NCBI GenBank assembly: GCA_963727245.1
Contig: CAVSFO010000001.1
Location: 620,001 to 684,000, forward strand
Direction of reading: 5' to 3'
Length of the DNA: 64,000 nt
From: JBKQVT01 sp963727245
GTDB lineage: Bacteria; Planctomycetota; Planctomycetia; Pirellulales; Thermoguttaceae
In this document: positions 1-9,382 of the stretch, one piece after another
How positions within the stretch are numbered: position 1 is the stretch's first letter
How the letters are laid out: each line of letters begins with the position of its first letter
Program-made: the position numbers and the translations under genes
The notes under the pieces: model-generated
Told to the model about the DNA's origin: nothing
Database searches by the model: none
The model's input: only the letters and a program-made list of their open reading frames with translations

Positions 1-361
1 TACATCCCCCAATAACTGGAACCAAACTTACGACAGCACCAATTCCCAACCCCCAGTAGGATTTGCGGATGTCTGAATTGGTGACCCTGTCCTCGAGTTT
101 GATACGGTGCTGCGTCTGGGCTTCGGCTTGAGCCAGGATTCTCGCGGCGGCGCCGGGAACAACCAGATCATATTCCTTCAGGATGTTGGGCGGCGGCACC
201 GGGCCAGAGTAACTCTGAGATACGGTCCGGGTTACGACTTGACCGGCCACGGCACCATACGGCGCATTAGGAGGAAGGAGCGAATCCAGCGGTCGGGTAG
301 CGGGGGCCGCCAATGCGTTTGGCGGCACTTGGTCGCGTTGCCTATTTCGTTTCCTCGACAC
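1..361 (-). CDS. DUF2335 family membrane protein, 3' part beyond window edge
   Basis: The minus-strand frame is open from a GTG at 361-359 to the window edge, giving about 120 residues. The N-terminal 55 residues are polar and Pro-rich. They are followed by the DUF2335 pattern: an ILKEYDLVVPGAAARIL segment, an AEAQTQHRIKLE helix and DIRKSYWGLGIGAVV leading into a hydrophobic segment, where the window ends. The family is described only as predicted membrane proteins, usually with two C-terminal membrane helices. The GTG start is chosen because an AAGGTGG Shine-Dalgarno-like stretch lies just upstream and no ATG is available in frame. The start overlaps the end of the upstream minus-strand gene by 20 bp, which suggests translational coupling. 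Function is unknown. Confidence 0.75.
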   Translation of the reverse strand, partial: MSRKRNRQRDQVPPNALAAPATRPLDSLLPPNAPYGAVAGQVVTRTVSQSYSGPVPPPNILKEYDLVVPGAAARILAQAEAQTQHRIKLEDRVTNSDIRKSYWGLGIGAVVSLVPVIGGC

Positions 362-566
362 GCAGGCCACCTTCTTGGTATTGCTGGACGGCAGTTCCAA
401 TGTCCGTTGCCACCGCTCCCCAATCGGCAAAAAGGGCCACCCTGTCTGCCTGCTGCGGAGTCAAGGACCTGTTGTACTCCTGAAAAACGTCTGCAAAGTC
501 GAATATACGCCCCATTCCCTCCAGGAAGGACGGCCGAGCGAACAGAATCATGGAAAAGTCACTCAT
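342..566 (-). CDS. small conserved hypothetical protein paired with DUF2335 gene
   Basis: A 74-residue protein starting MSDFSMILFARPSFLEG. An ATG 16 codons upstream is also in frame, but the shorter start fits the block that looks conserved. It has an aromatic and hydrophobic N-terminus, then an acidic helix region around FDFADVFQEYNRSLTPQQAD and a DWGAVATDIGTAVQQY helix. There is no signal peptide and no membrane helix. Its stop codon overlaps the GTG start of the DUF2335 gene, so the two are probably one transcript. I recall small proteins of this look next to DUF2335 genes but cannot name a function. A weak CATAAT -10-like box lies about 35 bp upstream. Confidence 0.65.
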   Translation of the reverse strand: MSDFSMILFARPSFLEGMGRIFDFADVFQEYNRSLTPQQADRVALFADWGAVATDIGTAVQQYQEGGLRVEETK

Positions 567-858
567 GGCTTCATCTTCTGAACTTGGAGGTGGACAATCA
601 TCTATTATGCACATCCGTGCCGCAGAGCGGAAGCCCGGGCCCCGGCTCCCTCAGAGTTCTTGACGCCGTTCCAACTCAATTATTGCACCCGGGCAATCCC
701 AGTGCCCCCCCTCGCATGGCGTATTCAGGGTACAGCCAGCCCAGGCTGGTCTCTTCGCCGGCCGGTCGTGCCAAGCCCTTAACCCAACCGCTCCGGTCGC
801 TTACACTTAGGTTAGACACCCACAGCCGAAAAGGGCCCCGCCGCGGGCCATCCCCACG

Positions 859-3248
859 ATGAAGCCGACGCCTGCCGAACCCGTTGCCCGCTACCGATGG
901 GCGATCACCGTGCGCGGCGTGGTCCAGGGGGTCGGCTTTCGCCCGTTCGTTTACAATGCCGCCCGTTGCCGCGGCCTGACCGGCTGGGTGCAGAACCACT
1001 CCGGCGCGGTGCAGATCGAGGCCGAAGGAACGGCGGCCGCACTGGACGAGTTTGTCGACGCCCTGCGCCACGGCCATCCGCCCCAGGCCCGCATCGAGGC
1101 TGTCGAGGTGCAGGCAATCGCTTGCCAGACCGGCGCCGGGCAGGAGGCCGAGGCGGCCGGCTTCGCCATTCGGGCGAGCCTGGACGCGGCCGCGCCCCAG
1201 CCCGCCGTGCCCGCCGACCTGGCCACCTGCGACCTCTGCCTGGCCGAAATCCGGGACCCTGCCCAACGGCGCTATCAATATCCGTTTACCAACTGCACCA
1301 ACTGCGGGCCGCGCTGGTCGATCATTCGGCAGTTGCCCTACGACCGGCCGCGGACTTCCATGGCCCCGTTCGCTCTCTGCCCGCAGTGTGCGGCCCAATA
1401 CGCCGACCCGTCCGACCGGCGATTTCACGCCCAGCCGATCGCCTGCCCGCAGTGCGGTCCGGCGCTGGAACTGCTGGACGGCCGCGGCCGTCCGCTCGCC
1501 GTGCGGGCCGAGGCATTGGACATGGCCGGCCGGGCCTTGCTGGACGGGCGCGTGCTGGCGATGAAAGGGCTGGGCGGCTTTCAACTGCTGGTCGATGCCA
1601 GCAACGCGACGGCGGTCGGGCTGCTGCGGTGGCGCAAGCGGCGGCCTGACCGGCCGTTTGCCTTGATGTTTTCCTCGCTCGCGTCCGTGCGCCGCTGCTG
1701 CGAGCTGTCGGAGGCCGAGGCCCACGCGCTGGCGGCGCCGGAAGCTCCCATCCTGTTGTTGCGGCGGCGCAGCGGCGGCGGCATCGCCGCGGCGGTGGCC
1801 CCCGGCAATCCGTACTTGGGCGTGATGCTGCCCTACACGCCGCTGCATCACTTGTTACTGGAACTGGTCGGCCGTCCCCTTGTCTGCACCAGCGGCAACC
1901 TGTCGGAAGAGCCGATGGCGATCGACACGGCCGACGCGCTGCGTCGCTTGGGCGGCGACGACGGCCGCGACAGCGATGACGTAGCCGGCCCGCCGGGCAT
2001 CGCCGACCTGCTGCTGGTCCACGACCGCCCCATCGTCCGCCCGGTCGATGATTCCGTGGCCCGCTGCGATGCCGAGGGATTGCAGGTGCTGCGCCGCGCG
2101 GGGATATGCGCCACTTGCCGATCGCGCTGGCTGTTGCCGGGCCGACGACGCTGGCGGTCGGCGGCCATCTGAAGAACACGGTGGCGCTGGGGCTGGGATC
2201 GCAGCCGATGCAGGTGGTGCTCAGCCCGCACGTGGGCGACTTGGACAGCGTGCTGAGCGTCGAGGTGTTTGGCCGCGCGATCGAGGACCTGGTCGATTTT
2301 TTCGCGGTCACGCCCGAGGTGGTCGCCTGCGATCTGCATCCCGACTACGCGTCGACGCGTCATGCCGAGCAGTTGGCGGCGCGATGGCGGGCGCCGTTGC
2401 GGCGCGTGCAGCACCATCACGCCCACGTGGCCGCCTGCATGGCCGAGCACCGCCTGGAGGGCCCGGTGCTGGGATTGGCCTGGGACGGCGCCGGCTACGG
2501 GAGCGACGGCACGATCTGGGGTGGCGAGGCGCTGGTGTGCGAGGGGGCGGGCTTCGTCCGCGCCGCCCATCTGCGGACCTTCGCCTTGCCCGGCGGCGAG
2601 CGCGCAATGCGGCAACCGCGGCGGTCGGCCTTGGGCCTGCTCTATGAAATTTTCGGCAGCCAGGCCGCCGCCGGCGCCGCCGAGTGGTTCCGCCCCGCCG
2701 AGTTGACTACCCTGCTCTCTGCACTGGCGCGCTCGCTGAACACGCCGCGCACCAGCAGCATGGGGCGGCTGTTCGACGGCGTGGCGGCGCTGTGCGGATT
2801 GCCGCCGGTGATCAGCTTCGAGGGGCAAGCGGCCATGGCGTTGGAGTTCGCCGCCGACGGGGAAGCGGAGGATGCCTATCCCTTGCCGCTGGGCGAAGGC
2901 ACGCCCGCCGTGGCCGACTGGGAGCCCTTGCTCCGCGCGGTGCTGGCCGATCGCGCCGCCGCCGTGCCTGTCGGCCGCATCAGCGCCCGCTTTCACAACG
3001 CCTTGGCCGAACTGGCCGTGGCCGTGGCGCGGCGGGCGGCGGTGCGGCGGGTTGTGCTCAGCGGCGGCTGCTTTCAAAACGCCTTGTTGAGCGGCCGCGT
3101 CCGCCGCCGCCTGTTGGACGCCGGCTTTTTCGTGTACACTCATCGGCGCGTGCCACCCGGCGACGGCGGCATCGCCCTGGGCCAAGTCCTGATCGCCGCC
3201 GCCGGCTTCAAGCAAGGATCATCCCATGTGTCTGGGCATTCCCGGTAA
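859..3248 (+). CDS. hypF: HypF carbamoyltransferase (frame broken twice at GC tracts)
   Basis: HypF makes the thiocarbamoyl group on the HypE C-terminal cysteine from carbamoyl phosphate and ATP, the source of the CN ligands of NiFe-hydrogenase. Domains in order: acylphosphatase (RGVVQGVGFRPFVYN, about residues 15-95), two CxxC-type zinc fingers (CDLC, CTNC, CPQC, CPQC, about 125-200), a YrdC-like ATP-binding domain (about 210-390), and a Kae1-like carbamoyltransferase domain with HHHAH and a GLAWDGAGYG loop. The frame breaks at about 2097-2101 and again at about 2109-2112. Restoring one GC unit in each tract rejoins VLRRARGYA to RHLPIALAVAG and gives 797 residues, a normal HypF length. The 3' end overlaps hypC by 23 bp. 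Both indels are read as sequence error. Confidence 0.9.
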
Positions 3249-3486
3249 AGTGCTGGAAATCCACCAAGAGAACGATCTGCCCATGGGCAAGGTCCAGTTC
3301 GGCGGCATCATCAAGGAAATTTGCCTGGCCTACACTCCCGAAGCCCAGGTGGGCGACTTCGTCATCGTACACGTCGGCTTCGCCATCAGCCGCATCGATG
3401 AGGCGGAAGCGGAGGAGATCTTCACGTACTTGGAGGAGATCGGCCGGGCGGGCGCAGGGGATGCGCCGAGGAGGGCCGCCAGATGA
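3226..3486 (+). CDS. hypC: HypC/HupF hydrogenase maturation chaperone
   Basis: An 86-residue HypC. It starts MCLGIPGKV, the family signature, with Cys2 as the residue that holds the Fe(CN)2CO unit together with HypD and then binds the hydrogenase large subunit. The rest shows the small beta-barrel pattern, and VGDFVIVHVGFAISRIDEAEA is the typical OB-like core and helix. The C-terminus is slightly longer than usual and Arg/Ala rich. The start lies inside the last codons of hypF, and the stop overlaps the ATG of hypD by 4 bp, so the gene is tightly coupled within a hyp operon. Confidence 0.95.
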   Translation: MCLGIPGKVLEIHQENDLPMGKVQFGGIIKEICLAYTPEAQVGDFVIVHVGFAISRIDEAEAEEIFTYLEEIGRAGAGDAPRRAAR

Positions 3487-4584
3487 AATACGTGGACGAA
3501 TATCGCAACGCCGAGGCGGCCCGGCTGCTGGCCGCGGCCATCGCCCGGGCAACCACGCGGCCCTGGAACATCATGGAGGTTTGCGGCGGCCAGACCCATT
3601 CGATCATCCGCTTCGGCCTGGACGAGATGCTGCCGCGCCAGATCACGCTGATCCATGGCCCCGGTTGCCCCGTGTGCGTCACGCCGCTGGAGATGATCGA
3701 CAAGGCGGTGGCCATCGCCGGGCGGCCGGAGGTGACGTTCTGTTCGTTCGGCGACATGTTGCGGGTGCCGGGGTCGGCCAAGGACTTGCTCACCGTGAAG
3801 TCGGAAGGGGGCCAGGTCGAGATCGTCTACTCGCCGATGGACGCCGTGGCGCTGGCCCAAAAGCGCCCCGAGCGGCAGGTGGTGTTTTTTGCCGTCGGCT
3901 TCGAGACCACGGCCCCGGCCAACGCCATGGCCGTCGTGCAGGCCGCCCGGCTGGGGCTGGAGAATTTCTCCCTGCTGGTCTCCCAGGTGCTGGTGCCGCC
4001 GGCGATTTGCGCCGTGCTCCAGTCGCCGCGGAACCGCGTGCAGGGGTTTCTGGCGGCCGGGCACGTCTGCACCATCACCGGCATGGACGACTATCGGCCC
4101 ATCGCCCGGCAGTTCCACGTCCCCATCGTGATTACGGGCTTCGAGCCGCTGGACATCCTGCGGGGCGTGTTGACGTGCGTCGAGCAACTGGAGGCCGGCC
4201 GGGCGGAAGTGGTGAACCAGTACGCCCGCAGCGTTCGCCCCGAAGGCAACCGCCCGGCGATGCAGCAGGTCTGCGAGGTGTTCGAGCCGGTGAGTCGCAA
4301 GTGGCGGGGGATCGGCGAGATTCCCGCCAGCGGCCTGGCCCTGCGCGGCCTACCAGCGCTTCGACGCCGAGCGACGTTTCGGCGTCGAGGCCATCGCGGC
4401 CGACGAGCCGGCGGAGTGCATCGCGGGCGAGGTGTTGCAGGGCCATCGCCGGCCCTGCGATTGCCCGGCCTTCGGCATCCATTGCACGCCGGAGCGGCCG
4501 CTGGGCGCGCCGATGGTCTCGGGCGAAGGGACCTGCGCCGCTTATTACCGGTATCGGAGGGGGAAGAGGGATTTAGGGATTTAG
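3483..4584 (+). CDS. hypD: HypD Fe-S scaffold protein (one frame break; stop lies in repeat)
   Basis: HypD is the 4Fe-4S protein on which the Fe(CN)2CO centre is assembled with HypC. Visible motifs are VCGGQTH (Cys34), GPGCPVCVTP (Cys62, Cys65), a GFETTAP block and GHVCTITG. The frame breaks at 4342-4347. Restoring one GC unit continues LALR into AYQRFDAERRFG, and then the C-terminal cysteine block CIAGEVLQG...CDCPAFGIHCTPERPLGAPMV and AAYYRYR. The corrected protein is 367 residues, normal for HypD. The corrected frame ends at a TAG inside the 8-bp repeat array that follows, so the last residues (RDLGI) are repeat-encoded. It overlaps hypC by 4 bp. Confidence 0.9.
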
Positions 4585-4672
4585 GGATTTAGGGATTTAG
4601 GGATTTGGGGATTTGGGGGGGATTTGGGATTTGGGGATTTGGGGATTTGGGGATTTGGGGATTTGGGGAGTG
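4568..4672. repeat. 8-bp tandem array, GGGATTTA/GGGATTTG
   Basis: About thirteen copies of an 8-bp unit, GGGATTTA in the first half and GGGATTTG in the second, with one G-run expansion in the middle. The array fills the whole hypD-hypE gap, supplies the stop codon of hypD and abuts the Shine-Dalgarno region of hypE. The G-runs could form quadruplex on the plus strand. The same unit recurs at 18689-18716 (complement) and 53324-53378. Confidence 0.9.
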
Positions 4673-4681
4673 AGGAATGGC

Positions 4682-5746
4682 ATGAGCGAGGATCGTCCGG
4701 ACGTGTTCAACTTGAGTTGTCCGCTGCCGCTGGATGAGGCGGCCACGGTGCAAATGGCCCACGGCGGCGGCGGCCGCCTGATGCGGGGGCTGATCGAGGG
4801 GCTGTTTCTGCCGGCGTTTGCCGGCGGCCGCCGCCGCGGGCCGCCGCACGACAGCGCCGTGGTCGAGATCGGCGGCGCCCGCCTGGCCTTCACCACCGAT
4901 ACGTTCGTCGTCCGTCCGCTCTTCTTTCCCGGCGGAGACATCGGCTCGCTGGCGGTCTACGGGACCGTCAACGACCTGGCGATGGCCGGGGCGCGGCCGC
5001 TTTACCTGAGCGCGGGCTTCGTCTTGGAAGAGGGCCTGCCCATGGAGACGCTCCGCCGCGTGGTGGCGTCGATGGCCGCGGCGGCCGACCGTGCGGGCGT
5101 CCAGGTCGTCACCGGCGACACCAAGGTGGTCGATCGCGGCAAGGGGGACGGCATCTTCATCAACACGGCAGGCATCGGCTTGGTGCCGCCGGGGATCGAC
5201 ATTTCGCCGCGGCGGGTGGCCGCCGGCGACGCCGTGCTCCTCAGCGGCGATCTGGGCCGGCACGGCATGGCCGTCATGTCGGTCCGCGAGGGCCTGGGGT
5301 TCGAGGCCGCGCTGGAGAGCGATTGCGCCCCGCTGGCCGCCCTGGTGGAAGCGATGCTGCCCTCCGGCGGCGATTTGCACTGCCTCCGCGACCTCACTCG
5401 CGGCGGCCTGGCCGCGGCGCTGAACGAGATCGCCCTGGATGCCGGCGTGGGCATCGAGTTGGACGAGGCGGCCATCCCCATCAGCGAGCCGGTGGCCGGG
5501 GCCTGCGAATTGCTGGGGCTCGATCCGCTCTACGTGGCCAATGAAGGGCGCTTGATCGCCTTGGCGCCGGCCGCGGCCGTGCCGGGACTGCTCGAAATCA
5601 TGCGCCGCCATCCGGCAGCGCCGCAAGCCGCGCTGGTGGGACGGGTGACGGCCGAACACCCCGGCACCGTCTCGTTGCGGAGCCGCCTGGGGGGCAGCCG
5701 CATCGTCGATCTGCTTTCCGCCGAGCAGATGCCGCGGATCTGCTGA
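4682..5746 (+). CDS. hypE: HypE carbamoyl dehydratase
   Basis: HypE dehydrates its HypF-made C-terminal thiocarboxamide to thiocyanate with ATP and donates CN to the HypC-HypD iron. It belongs to the PurM/SelD ATPase family. The AHGGGGRLM glycine-rich block is near residue 24, DTFVVRPLFFPGGDIGSLAV and GTVNDLAMAGARPLYLS form the ATP-binding half, and the protein ends MPRIC, with the reactive Cys at the very C-terminus as required. Length is 354 residues. I start at the ATG of MSEDRPDVFNLS, preceded by a GAGG-like site. The in-frame ATG at 4613 would translate the repeat array. It is the last gene of the hyp cluster; hypA, hypB and hydrogenase subunits are not in this window. Confidence 0.95.
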   Translation: MSEDRPDVFNLSCPLPLDEAATVQMAHGGGGRLMRGLIEGLFLPAFAGGRRRGPPHDSAVVEIGGARLAFTTDTFVVRPLFFPGGDIGSLAVYGTVNDLAMAGARPLYLSAGFVLEEGLPMETLRRVVASMAAAADRAGVQVVTGDTKVVDRGKGDGIFINTAGIGLVPPGIDISPRRVAAGDAVLLSGDLGRHGMAVMSVREGLGFEAALESDCAPLAALVEAMLPSGGDLHCLRDLTRGGLAAALNEIALDAGVGIELDEAAIPISEPVAGACELLGLDPLYVANEGRLIALAPAAAVPGLLEIMRRHPAAPQAALVGRVTAEHPGTVSLRSRLGGSRIVDLLSAEQMPRIC

Positions 5747-5806
5747 TGGGCCGGACCGAGCAAGTCCCTCGTACGACCTTCAGAAGGTTTCTGCCAGCGA
5801 GGAAAG

Positions 5807-5827
5807 CCCCCCGTTTGCAACGGGGGG
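5807..5827 (+). terminator. perfect GC hairpin after hypE
   Basis: A 9-bp perfect stem, CCCCCCGTT with AACGGGGGG, closes a TGC loop 60 bp after hypE. No T-run follows, so it is either a factor-assisted terminator or a member of a palindromic repeat family. A sister copy with the same AAGCCCCC flank and TGC loop lies at 53384-53404 before rplK. Confidence 0.5.
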
Positions 5828-5850
5828 GCGACATCCAGCCCTGGTTCCCG

Positions 5851-5880
5851 GTGGGGCTCGCTGCGCTCGACCCACCCTAC
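5851..5880. repeat. single copy of GTGGGGCTCGCTGCGCTCGA-type palindromic unit
   Basis: A 30-bp unit ending CGACCCACCCTAC. The same unit occurs at 11905-11934 and 42668-42699, and as an inverted pair at 47305-47386. The TGGTTCCC just upstream matches the GGAACC core found between the paired copies elsewhere. Confidence 0.8.
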
Positions 5881-5897
5881 GAACTTACGGCAAGTCC

Positions 5898-6992
5898 TTA
5901 GTGGGGCAACTCGTCGAATTGGTATCCCTGCTGGTCGTTACGGACTCCCAGACAGCCGAGAAGCCCCGGAAGGACGGAGAATGAGATCGTAGTCACCGAA
6001 CCGTCGCAGAAGACGGCGTTAAAGCCGGCCGCGTGGGGGCTGCCGAAGCAGAACGTGGGAGCGGGGCTGCCGGTGCTAGTAGCATCGACCGCCGGGCCGT
6101 CCCGCAGCGCCTGGGTGTTGACGATGCTTGGCGTCGGCGGCGTGCCGCCTGGTGGTGGCGGTGGTTGTGGCACCCAGCGGTTCGCTTGGGTGCCGAAGCC
6201 ATCGTAGGCGCAGCCGTTGTCGGACTGAGCCCAGCCATCGAAGTAATGGAGGGGATTCATGCACTTCTCGGCGGCAAAGAGCGTCTGACTCAGACCGTCG
6301 GTGATGTCCTGCGACCGGACCTGGCTCTGGTAGTAGGAGACGCCGTTGAAGGCAGCGTCCCCGGCGTTGACCGAGTAAGTCCCGCCTGAGGTTAATGACT
6401 GCGGCACGATTGATCCCGAGCAGGCCGCATAGTCCGACTTCGCGAGCGTAATAAGTTGCGCACCAGTGAGAGTACAGGTATTCGTACCGGCGTTACGAGG
6501 GTCGCTGTAAAGTTGCAGGCACTTGCCGCCAACACTCGTACTGCCGGGATAGCCGGTGTTCGGGCGGCGGCGGCTCGGACAGATGAGGATAGGTTGGAAC
6601 GTGCAGGCAAGATAGGACAGGGCGACCGACTTCGTGAGCGGTGTGCTGGTGCTGTTGAGGCCCAAGCTAAAATCGTGGACTGTCTGCATGTCAAGCTGGG
6701 GAAGGATGTTGTACAGCCATCCACCGGGCTGCTTGGCGCCCAGGCCCGAATCCGGATCGCCGAGCCACGTCTCCCCCCATCCGGAGGACGGATAGTAGCC
6801 GTACAAGGCGCGATGGGCCACCGCGGCCAGACCGAGTTGATGGAGGTTGTTCTTGCACACCGCCCTGCGGCCGGACTCTCGCATCGCCTGCACGGCCGGC
6901 AGCAACATGCCTACCAACATGCCGATAATCGTGATTACGACCAGCAACTCGACGAGAGTGAATGCCGGCCTCTTGCCAGTGGACCGAGCCAT
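5898..6992 (-). CDS. DUF1559 prepilin-like surface protein
   Basis: A 364-residue member of the DUF1559 family, greatly expanded in planctomycetes. It starts MARSTGKRPAFTLVELL: a type IV prepilin signal with cleavage expected before the Phe of FTLVELLVVI, followed by one hydrophobic helix (about residues 10-35). Cysteine pairs and the ITDGLSQTLFAAEKC block are family features. The C-terminus has the H-X9-DG motif (HAAGFNAVFCDG). It is presumably exported and processed by a prepilin peptidase; its role is not known. I start 33 codons after the first in-frame ATG because GGAGG lies 6 nt upstream there and the prepilin signal follows. A consensus promoter lies about 70-100 bp upstream. Confidence 0.9.
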   Translation of the reverse strand: MARSTGKRPAFTLVELLVVITIIGMLVGMLLPAVQAMRESGRRAVCKNNLHQLGLAAVAHRALYGYYPSSGWGETWLGDPDSGLGAKQPGGWLYNILPQLDMQTVHDFSLGLNSTSTPLTKSVALSYLACTFQPILICPSRRRPNTGYPGSTSVGGKCLQLYSDPRNAGTNTCTLTGAQLITLAKSDYAACSGSIVPQSLTSGGTYSVNAGDAAFNGVSYYQSQVRSQDITDGLSQTLFAAEKCMNPLHYFDGWAQSDNGCAYDGFGTQANRWVPQPPPPPGGTPPTPSIVNTQALRDGPAVDATSTGSPAPTFCFGSPHAAGFNAVFCDGSVTTISFSVLPGLLGCLGVRNDQQGYQFDELPH

Positions 6993-7062
6993 GGGAAGCC
7001 TCCGCGGAATGAACAAGGTCTGGCCCAGCCTTGAGAAAGCGCCCTTTTCCTGTAGCATAGGA

Positions 7063-7091
7063 AGTATAAACGATTTGGGTCCCGGCGTCAA
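7063..7091 (-). promoter_or_regulatory. sigma-70 promoter of the DUF1559 gene
   Basis: Read on the minus strand: TTGACG (7091-7086), a 17-bp spacer, TATACT (7068-7063). The 70-bp leader ends in GGAGG before the ATG at 6992. Confidence 0.75.
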
Positions 7092-7220
7092 ACGGGGGAC
7101 TGGTCCATTTTTCGGCCAAGCGGCGTTGCGTTGGCCAACCGGTCGTTGGCCGAAAATATGGACCGGCTACCCGCTGGGTGCCCTTTGGCGGCGCATCCAC
7201 CCTGGCTATCCGAGGTTGCC

Positions 7221-9229
7221 ATGATCCTGCCCTTGGTTTTGCTGCTGCTGGCTGCCGACCCCGCGACGGCGGCGAAGCCGTCCCCGACCAGCCTGCGGCC
7301 GCTGCCCGGCGATCATGCCGAGGTCCCCGGAAAAATCGCCCTGCTGGTGCCGGCCAAACCCCAGGGCGAGGAGGACGAGAGCGAGTGGCAAACCGCTCAC
7401 GATACGGCGGCGCGGGTTTCGCAGATGCTCGACGAATTGGGCCTGCCCTGCGAGACCCTCAGCGAGACGGCCGTGCTCGACGGCGCCCTGGAGCGGCGAT
7501 CGATTGCCGTGCTGGCCTATCATCCGCACCTGGGCGACGCCCAGACCGCGGCCCTGGTGCGTTTCGTCCGCTCGGGCGGCAAGCTGTTGGCCTGCTACCT
7601 GCTGCCGCCGCGGCTGGCAACCGCGCTGGGCTTCGGCAATGCCCAGTACGTGCGGCAGCAGCGCCCCGGGCAGTTCGCCGAGATCCGCTTCCAGGCGGCG
7701 GACATCGCCGGGCTGCCCGCCTCGGTCCGGCAGGACTCGTGGAACATCATGGTGCTGCAACCGGCCGGCTTCCACGCCCGCATCATAGGCCGCTGGTTCG
7801 ACGACGCCGGCAAACCGACCGGCCGGGCGGCCTGTTTGCTGAGCGATCGCGGCGCCTTCTTCAGCCATGTCCTCTTGCCCGACGATCGCCAGGCCAAGAA
7901 GCAAATGTTGGCCGCGATCCTGGGTCATCTGTCGCCGCCGCTTTGGCCGCGGATGGGGCAGGCCCAACTTGAGCGCAGCGGCCGGGCCGGCCATTGCGGC
8001 AACTTCCAGGAGACGGCCGCGTATGTCAACGCCGGCGGCGACCGGCTGGCCCGGCAGACGCTGGACGCCGCGGCCGCAACCCTGGCCGCGGCCCGCGACC
8101 AACTGGCCGAGGGCCGCTGCGTCGAGGCCACGGTCTCGCGCGCCGCGGCCACGAGCAACTGGCGGAGGCCTATCTCCGCGCCCTGCCCTCGCCGCAGCCG
8201 CGAAGGCCGCGCCGTGTGGAACCATTCGGGCACGGGGGCCTATCCGGGCGACTGGGACCGTTCGGCCCGCGAGCTGGCCCGCAACGGCTTCAATATGATC
8301 CTGCCCAACATGCTCTGGGGCGGCCAGGCCCACTACCCCAGCGACGTCTTGCCGCCGAGCGACACGTTTCGCCGCTACGGCGACCAGATCGCCCAATGCC
8401 TGGCTGCGGCCAGGAAGTACCACCTGGAAGTCCACGTGTGGAAGGTCCATTTCAACCTGGCCGGCGCACCGCCCGAGTTCATCGCGCGCTCCGCCGGGAA
8501 CACCGCACGCAGGTCTCCGTGCAAGGCCGCCCGGTCGATTGGCTCTGCCCTTCGGACCCGGCCAACCGGCAACTCGAAGTGCAAAGCATGTTGGAAGTCG
8601 CCCGGCGGTATCCGGTCGACGGCCTGCAGATGGATTACATTCGCTATCCGGACGGCCACTGCTGCTATTGCGACGGCTGCCGGAAGCGGTTCGAGGCCGA
8701 CTCGGGCCGCCGCGTGGACCAGTGGCCGGCCGACTGTTACAGCGGCGCCCGCAAGGACGAGTACAACGATTGGCGCTGCCGGCAGATCACGCTCCTGGTG
8801 ACGGCCATCCGCCGCGAGTTGAAGCGGCTGCACCCCGAGATGAAACTCTCCGCGGCCGTGTGGGGCGGCTATCCCGATTGCCGCCGCTGGGTCGCCCAGG
8901 ACTGGCCGGCCTGGGTCCGGGCGGGCGATCTCGATTTCATCTGCCCCATGGACTACACCGAGGACCCCAAGGAGTTTGCTCGTTGGGTCGGGCAGCAAAT
9001 GGACCTGGTCGGCGGCCGCATCCCCGTCTATCCCGGCATCGGCGCCACGGCTTCCAGCAGCGGCCTTTCGGCCGACGGCGTGGCGGGGCAGATTTATTAC
9101 GCCCGCTTGCTGGGCGCCGGCGGCTTCTCGATCTTCAATTTCGACCATGCCACGGCGGCGTCAATCGTGCCGGGGGTGGGCCTGGGCGCGGGCCGCGCGC
9201 CGGCCGTCCCGCCGCACCGGCCGCGGTGA
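7221..9229 (+). CDS. secreted GHL10-type glycoside hydrolase-like protein (three frame breaks)
   Basis: It starts MILPLVLLLLAADPATAA, a signal peptide. The N-terminal half (about residues 30-230) is an unassigned alpha/beta domain. The second half matches the GHL10 (PF02638) TIM-barrel family: AVWNHSGTGAYPGDWDR, NMILPNMLWGG, VHVWKVHFNL, WLCPSDPANR, VDGLQMDYIRYPD, DFICPMDYTED and PVYPGIGA. Such proteins are predicted carbohydrate-active enzymes acting outside the cytoplasm. The Cys pairs around CCYCDGC are unusual. Frame breaks lie at about 8137-8143, 8199-8203 and 8483-8489. Adding 4, 2 and 4 bases of GC tract restores one 672-residue frame through HEQLAEAYLRALPSPQ and LRREHRTQVSVQGRPVDW. Substrate unknown. 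Confidence 0.8.
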
Positions 9230-9262
9230 GGGAAAGATGAAGTAATGGGGTCGATCACAAGT

Positions 9263-9329
9263 GTGCCACTGGCTTTGCCAGTGCTTCCGCGGGGCCGGTC
9301 GTCCAAAGCACTGGCCTAGCCAGTGGCAC
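9263..9329. repeat. inverted pair of GTGCCACTGGC palindromic units
   Basis: The left copy, GTGCCACTGGC-TTT-GCCAGTGCTT, and the right copy, AAGCACTGGC-CTA-GCCAGTGGCAC, face each other across 20 bp, so each unit is itself a hairpin and the pair forms one long stem. It lies between convergent genes and could also act as a bidirectional terminator. Confidence 0.85.
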
Positions 9330-9346
9330 CCGGCGCCCTTTGTCCG

Positions 9347-9381
9347 ACCCCTGGTCCCTGGCCCCTGGTCCCTGGCCCCTG
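9347..9381. repeat. 7-bp array, CCCTGGT/CCCTGGC
   Basis: Five units of CCCTGG(T/C) end at the stop codon of the minus-strand PQQ gene. The complement, GGGCCAG/GGGACCA, recurs at 18656-18690, 22476-22543 (inside mrdA), 33647-33685 (inside the trpC end), 35638-35672 and 37141-37202. Confidence 0.85.
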
Positions 9382-9382
9382 A

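Noticed and set aside
4568..4672. Telomere-like sequence (TTTAGGG resembles plant telomeres)
   Set aside because: It is an 8-bp interstitial array between two genes of one operon, and several other array families behave alike.
4613..4681. Upstream ATG of hypE
   Set aside because: It would translate the repeat array; the start at 4682 gives the usual HypE N-terminus.
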